Below, one piece after another: positions 5,292 to 7,908 of a stretch of DNA of 7,908 bases. The stretch is from Micrococcaceae bacterium UBA7136 (GTDB taxonomy: Bacteria; Actinomycetota; Actinomycetes; Actinomycetales; Micrococcaceae), in the NCBI GenBank assembly GCA_002492045.1, contig DKXC01000022.1, positions 3,185-11,092 on the forward strand, in the 5' to 3' direction. Made by a program: the position numbers and the translations under genes. The notes beneath the pieces are model-generated. The model worked only from the letters and a program-made list of their open reading frames with translations. It was not told the DNA's origin and ran no database searches. Positions within the stretch are counted from its first letter, which is position 1, and the number at the start of each line of letters is the position of its first letter.

Positions 5292-6860
5292 ATGTCCGCA
5301 GAGAGCACAGAAGAACTCCTTAAATTGCTACGAAAGAGGGGCTACGAAGCCCCCAGCCTTGAAGTAAAGGCCGCTGTTGGTGGGCTTCCTAAATCCATAT
5401 GGGAGACCTTCTCTGCCTTTTCCAACGATTCTGGCGGTGTTATCTTCCTGGGGCTTACAGACCCGGCCCAAGGGGCACAGCCAGCCCAAGGATTTGAAGC
5501 AGAGAGAACCGTCCAGCAACTAGAATCTGCCTTGCGAGACCTGGACCGACCGAAAATCACCCCTCCTATCAGACCTCTCATCTCTATAGAACCTCTCAAA
5601 ACTGGGCAGCGAATTGTACGGGTTGATGTGCCAGAAGGCCCGCCACAAGATAAGCCCTACTATGTAACTAGTCAAGGACGTTACAGCGGATCCTACACTC
5701 GTATCGGGGAAGGCGACCGTAAGCTGGACGCCTACGAGATCGACCGGATGCTAGAGAACACCGTGCAACCTGTCCATGACCGGGAACCGGTTGAAGAAGC
5801 TAGCTTAGAAGACCTGAACCCAGAAAATGTACAGGCCTATATCAATAACTTGAAATCAAAACAGCCCAGGGCCTTCGCGCATCTGAGTGACGAAGATGCT
5901 CTCAAACGAACAGGCGTGCTGGTACGCTCAGAGAACTCTGGCCCTTTCGTCCCTAGCCTGGCTGGACTGTTAGCTCTGGGTGACTACCCCCAAGAATATT
6001 TTCCTCAACTAGATATTAGTGTGGTTGTTCTGCCAACTAATCGTATGGGGGAGACACTAGAGGACGGTGTAAGATTTCTTGATAATCGGCAATGTTCTGG
6101 GCCTATTCCTTTCATGATTGAAGATGCCCTGGACGTCCTACGCAGGAATATGCGCAGCCGTTCTGTTCTGGTAGAAGGAGGAATCGGACGAAAGGACGTC
6201 TACGATTACCCAGTTGAGGTGATGCGAGAATTACTGGCTAATGCGGTCATGCATCGGGACTATTCCCCGGGCGCTCGTGGTAGCCAGATTCAGGTGGAGC
6301 TCTACCCCGACAGGCTTCTAGTGCGAAGCCCTGGAGGTATCTATGGGCCGGTTGATGTAAGGCAGTTCGGTGAACCTAACGTTTCTTCCTCAAGGAATGC
6401 CCTGCTAGCCCGCCTCTTGGCGGACTTACCAGCACCGCGAACACACCATATGGTGGCAGAAAATAGGGGTTCTGGAATTCCTAGTGTTTACATTGCCTTG
6501 CGGAATTCTGGTATGCGGCTTCCTGACTTTTCAAATACTCTCAAGCGGTTAGAAGTATCTGTTTACTCCTCGGTGGAGTCTGAAAAGAACCTTAACCACA
6601 CTAATGAGAAGCCCCTTGAATCTGCAAGGGTAGGACGAGATCCCGTAGAGCGTCAAGAGGAAATTATTAAAATAGTTAGTGGATCTTCTGAGGGTTTGAC
6701 CTTGTCGGATATACAGGCAAGGTTGAAAGAATCTGGCTATGGGGCATCGAGAATAACAATCACTAAAGATTTGAACAAGCTTGAGAAGCAGAAAAAGGTT
6801 TCTCCTACTGCTCCCCCCAGGAGTAAAAACAGAAGATACGTCATCTCTCAAGGAACCTAG
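5292..6860 (+). CDS. AlbA_2 (Schlafen-type) / HATPase_c_4 / winged-helix protein, COG2865-type putative transcriptional regulator
   Basis: A 522-residue protein from ATG 5292, with GGAAGG (5276-5281) ten bases upstream; in-frame TTG codons at 5274 and 5286 are less likely starts. Residues about 20-150 form an AlbA_2 domain: LEVKAA, then LPKSIWETFSAFSNDSGGVIF, ending at SYTRIGEGDRK. Residues about 310-400 carry the HATPase_c_4 motifs: RELLANAVMHRDY (312-324), RLLVRSPGGI (341-350) and ENRGSGI (390-396). After a hydrophilic linker (about 425-450), residues 453-515 look like a winged helix. COG2865 proteins are annotated as predicted regulators; some relatives sit in defence or mobile regions, and biochemical function is poorly known. 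The DNA is AT-richer than its neighbours (sampled lines about 43% G+C), especially near the 3' end, suggesting horizontal acquisition. A possible operator array lies just upstream, and a sugar kinase begins six bases downstream. Confidence 0.85.
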   Translation: MSAESTEELLKLLRKRGYEAPSLEVKAAVGGLPKSIWETFSAFSNDSGGVIFLGLTDPAQGAQPAQGFEAERTVQQLESALRDLDRPKITPPIRPLISIEPLKTGQRIVRVDVPEGPPQDKPYYVTSQGRYSGSYTRIGEGDRKLDAYEIDRMLENTVQPVHDREPVEEASLEDLNPENVQAYINNLKSKQPRAFAHLSDEDALKRTGVLVRSENSGPFVPSLAGLLALGDYPQEYFPQLDISVVVLPTNRMGETLEDGVRFLDNRQCSGPIPFMIEDALDVLRRNMRSRSVLVEGGIGRKDVYDYPVEVMRELLANAVMHRDYSPGARGSQIQVELYPDRLLVRSPGGIYGPVDVRQFGEPNVSSSRNALLARLLADLPAPRTHHMVAENRGSGIPSVYIALRNSGMRLPDFSNTLKRLEVSVYSSVESEKNLNHTNEKPLESARVGRDPVERQEEIIKIVSGSSEGLTLSDIQARLKESGYGASRITITKDLNKLEKQKKVSPTAPPRSKNRRYVISQGT

Positions 6861-6866
6861 ACTAGA

Positions 6867-7823
6867 ATGAGTGGCATGCTTACTGTGATTGGCGAAGCCC
6901 TTGTTGACCTTGTCCAGCGTCCAGACCAAGAAGCCCAGGCCCACCCTGGCGGCTCACCCATGAACGTAGCCGTCGGTGTCTCCCGCCTAGGCCACCCGGT
7001 CAACTTCATTGGCCGCTGGGGTCAGGACGCCCACGGGCAGATGATTGAAGCCCACCTGCGGGCTTCCCAGGTTCAGCTGCCGGTAGCAGCGGACGGCCGG
7101 CCCACCTCCACCGCCAAGGCCCTGATTGGGCCCAGCGGGGCAGCCGATTACGACTTCCAGATTGACTGGTCCCTAGAAGCAGCCCAGCCTCAGCTAGAGC
7201 AAATCCTGACCCAGACCAGCGCCCTGCATGTGGGCTCCATTGGGGCCATGGTAGAGCCCGGTGCCAGCAGCGTCCTTGAGGCTGTCAAGGCTGCCGCACC
7301 CCAGGCCCTGATCAGCTACGACCCTAACTGCCGTCCCAGCATCACCCCGGACGCCTACCAGGCCCGCCAGCAGGCCGAAGCAATCGTAGCCCACAGCGAC
7401 CTGGTCAAGGCCTCAGACGAGGACCTACTCTGGCTCTACCCCAACCGCACCCTAGAAGAGAGCGCCCAGGCCTGGCTAGAACTGGGGGCCTCCATGGTGG
7501 TGGTAACCCGCGGCGAGCTGGGCCCCTGGGCTCTTACTCGTAAGACTTCCCCGGACGGTATTGCCCTGCCAGCCTACCGGGTTGAGGTTGCCGATACGGT
7601 AGGCGCCGGTGACTCCCTCATGGCGGCCCTGCTAGCTGCCCTACTGGATCGCGGCATTGAGGGTCGTAAGGCCCGGGCTGAGATTGAGCTACTGAGCCGG
7701 GAAGAACTCAAGGATATTCTGACTTTCGCGACCGTGGCTGCCGGTATTACGGTCTCTCGTGAGGGTGCTAACCCGCCCGGACGGGAAGAACTCAACCGGG
7801 TTCTCTTCCCCCAGGAAGGCTAG
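6867..7823 (+). CDS. PfkB-family sugar kinase (fructokinase-like)
   Basis: A 318-residue cytoplasmic ATP-dependent kinase of the ribokinase/PfkB family, of normal length. The N-terminal VIGEALVDL and the substrate-binding PGGSPMNVAVGVSRLG (27-42) are clear. YDPNCRPS (151-158) matches the DxNxRP segment of fructokinases. The anion-hole/catalytic motif DTVGAGDS lies at 243-250, with D249 the likely catalytic base. The start ATG 6867 is six bases after the preceding stop; AAGGA (6850-6854) inside that gene is the likely ribosome binding site. ATG 6876 is an alternative. It is followed by a strong terminator, so it and the AlbA_2 gene are probably co-transcribed. Fructose is a reasonable guess for the substrate, but 2-keto-3-deoxygluconate or another sugar cannot be excluded. 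Its G+C content returns to the high level of the rest of the window, unlike the regulator. Confidence 0.9.
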   Translation: MSGMLTVIGEALVDLVQRPDQEAQAHPGGSPMNVAVGVSRLGHPVNFIGRWGQDAHGQMIEAHLRASQVQLPVAADGRPTSTAKALIGPSGAADYDFQIDWSLEAAQPQLEQILTQTSALHVGSIGAMVEPGASSVLEAVKAAAPQALISYDPNCRPSITPDAYQARQQAEAIVAHSDLVKASDEDLLWLYPNRTLEESAQAWLELGASMVVVTRGELGPWALTRKTSPDGIALPAYRVEVADTVGAGDSLMAALLAALLDRGIEGRKARAEIELLSREELKDILTFATVAAGITVSREGANPPGREELNRVLFPQEG

Positions 7824-7843
7824 GCTCTGCTTTTCTGCCCATA

Positions 7844-7878
7844 GTGCCCCAGACCCGGTGCCTGGGGTGCTTTTGTCT
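7844..7878 (+). terminator. intrinsic terminator after the sugar kinase
   Basis: GTGCCCCAG (7844-7852) pairs with CTGGGGTGC (7862-7870) over nine bp with two G-T wobbles and a nine-base loop, followed by TTTTGTCT. It lies 20 bases past the kinase stop. Confidence 0.85.
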
Positions 7879-7888
7879 CATAAGACAA
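7873..7888 (+). repeat. perfect inverted repeat after the terminator
   Basis: TTGTCT (7873-7878) and AGACAA (7883-7888) pair perfectly around CATA. The left arm overlaps the terminator's T tract. It could be an operator for a gene beyond the window or a chance hairpin; nothing else is recognisable to 7908. Confidence 0.4.
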
Positions 7889-7908
7889 GGAAGACTTAGG
7901 GTGCTGTA

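Overview
The window looks like a chromosomal segment of a high-GC Gram-positive bacterium (Actinomycetota). The evidence is the G+C-rich coding sequence (some 60-base lines of the permease genes exceed 70% G+C), a Glu-Asp-Phe tRNA cluster with no encoded CCA ends, a long (479-residue) GAPDH like the second GAPDH (GapB) of corynebacteria, and a Tat-type lipoprotein signal. I cannot name the genus from the sequence alone.

Layout, left to right. (1) Positions 1-345 hold the 3' part of tRNA-Glu(TTC), complete tRNA-Asp(GTC) and tRNA-Phe(GAA), spacers that fold into hairpins, and a strong intrinsic terminator. (2) Positions 448-3487 hold a four-gene, plus-strand, tightly overlapping operon for an osmoprotectant (glycine betaine/choline/carnitine, OpuC/OsmF-type) ABC transporter: ATPase, two permeases, lipoprotein receptor. 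The ATPase gene carries one extra A in an A6 run inside the Walker A codons, so it is frameshifted as read. (3) Positions 3501-5015 hold a minus-strand GapB-type glyceraldehyde-3-phosphate dehydrogenase with its terminator, convergent with the transporter. (4) Positions 5016-5291 are a divergent intergenic region with a terminator-like hairpin and an array of five TCATGT/ACATGA half-sites. (5) Positions 5292-6860 encode an AlbA_2 (Schlafen-type)/HATPase_c_4/winged-helix protein of the COG2865 type, in visibly AT-richer DNA. (6) Positions 6867-7823 encode a PfkB-family sugar kinase starting six bases after the regulator, followed by a terminator at 7844-7878.

How the genes work together. The transporter genes form one uptake system for compatible solutes, non-functional if the A6 frameshift is real and uncorrected. 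The regulator-like gene, the half-site array just upstream and the sugar kinase just downstream look like a small autoregulated unit inserted between housekeeping genes; this is inference. The most useful items to check are the Walker A frameshift and the half-site array.
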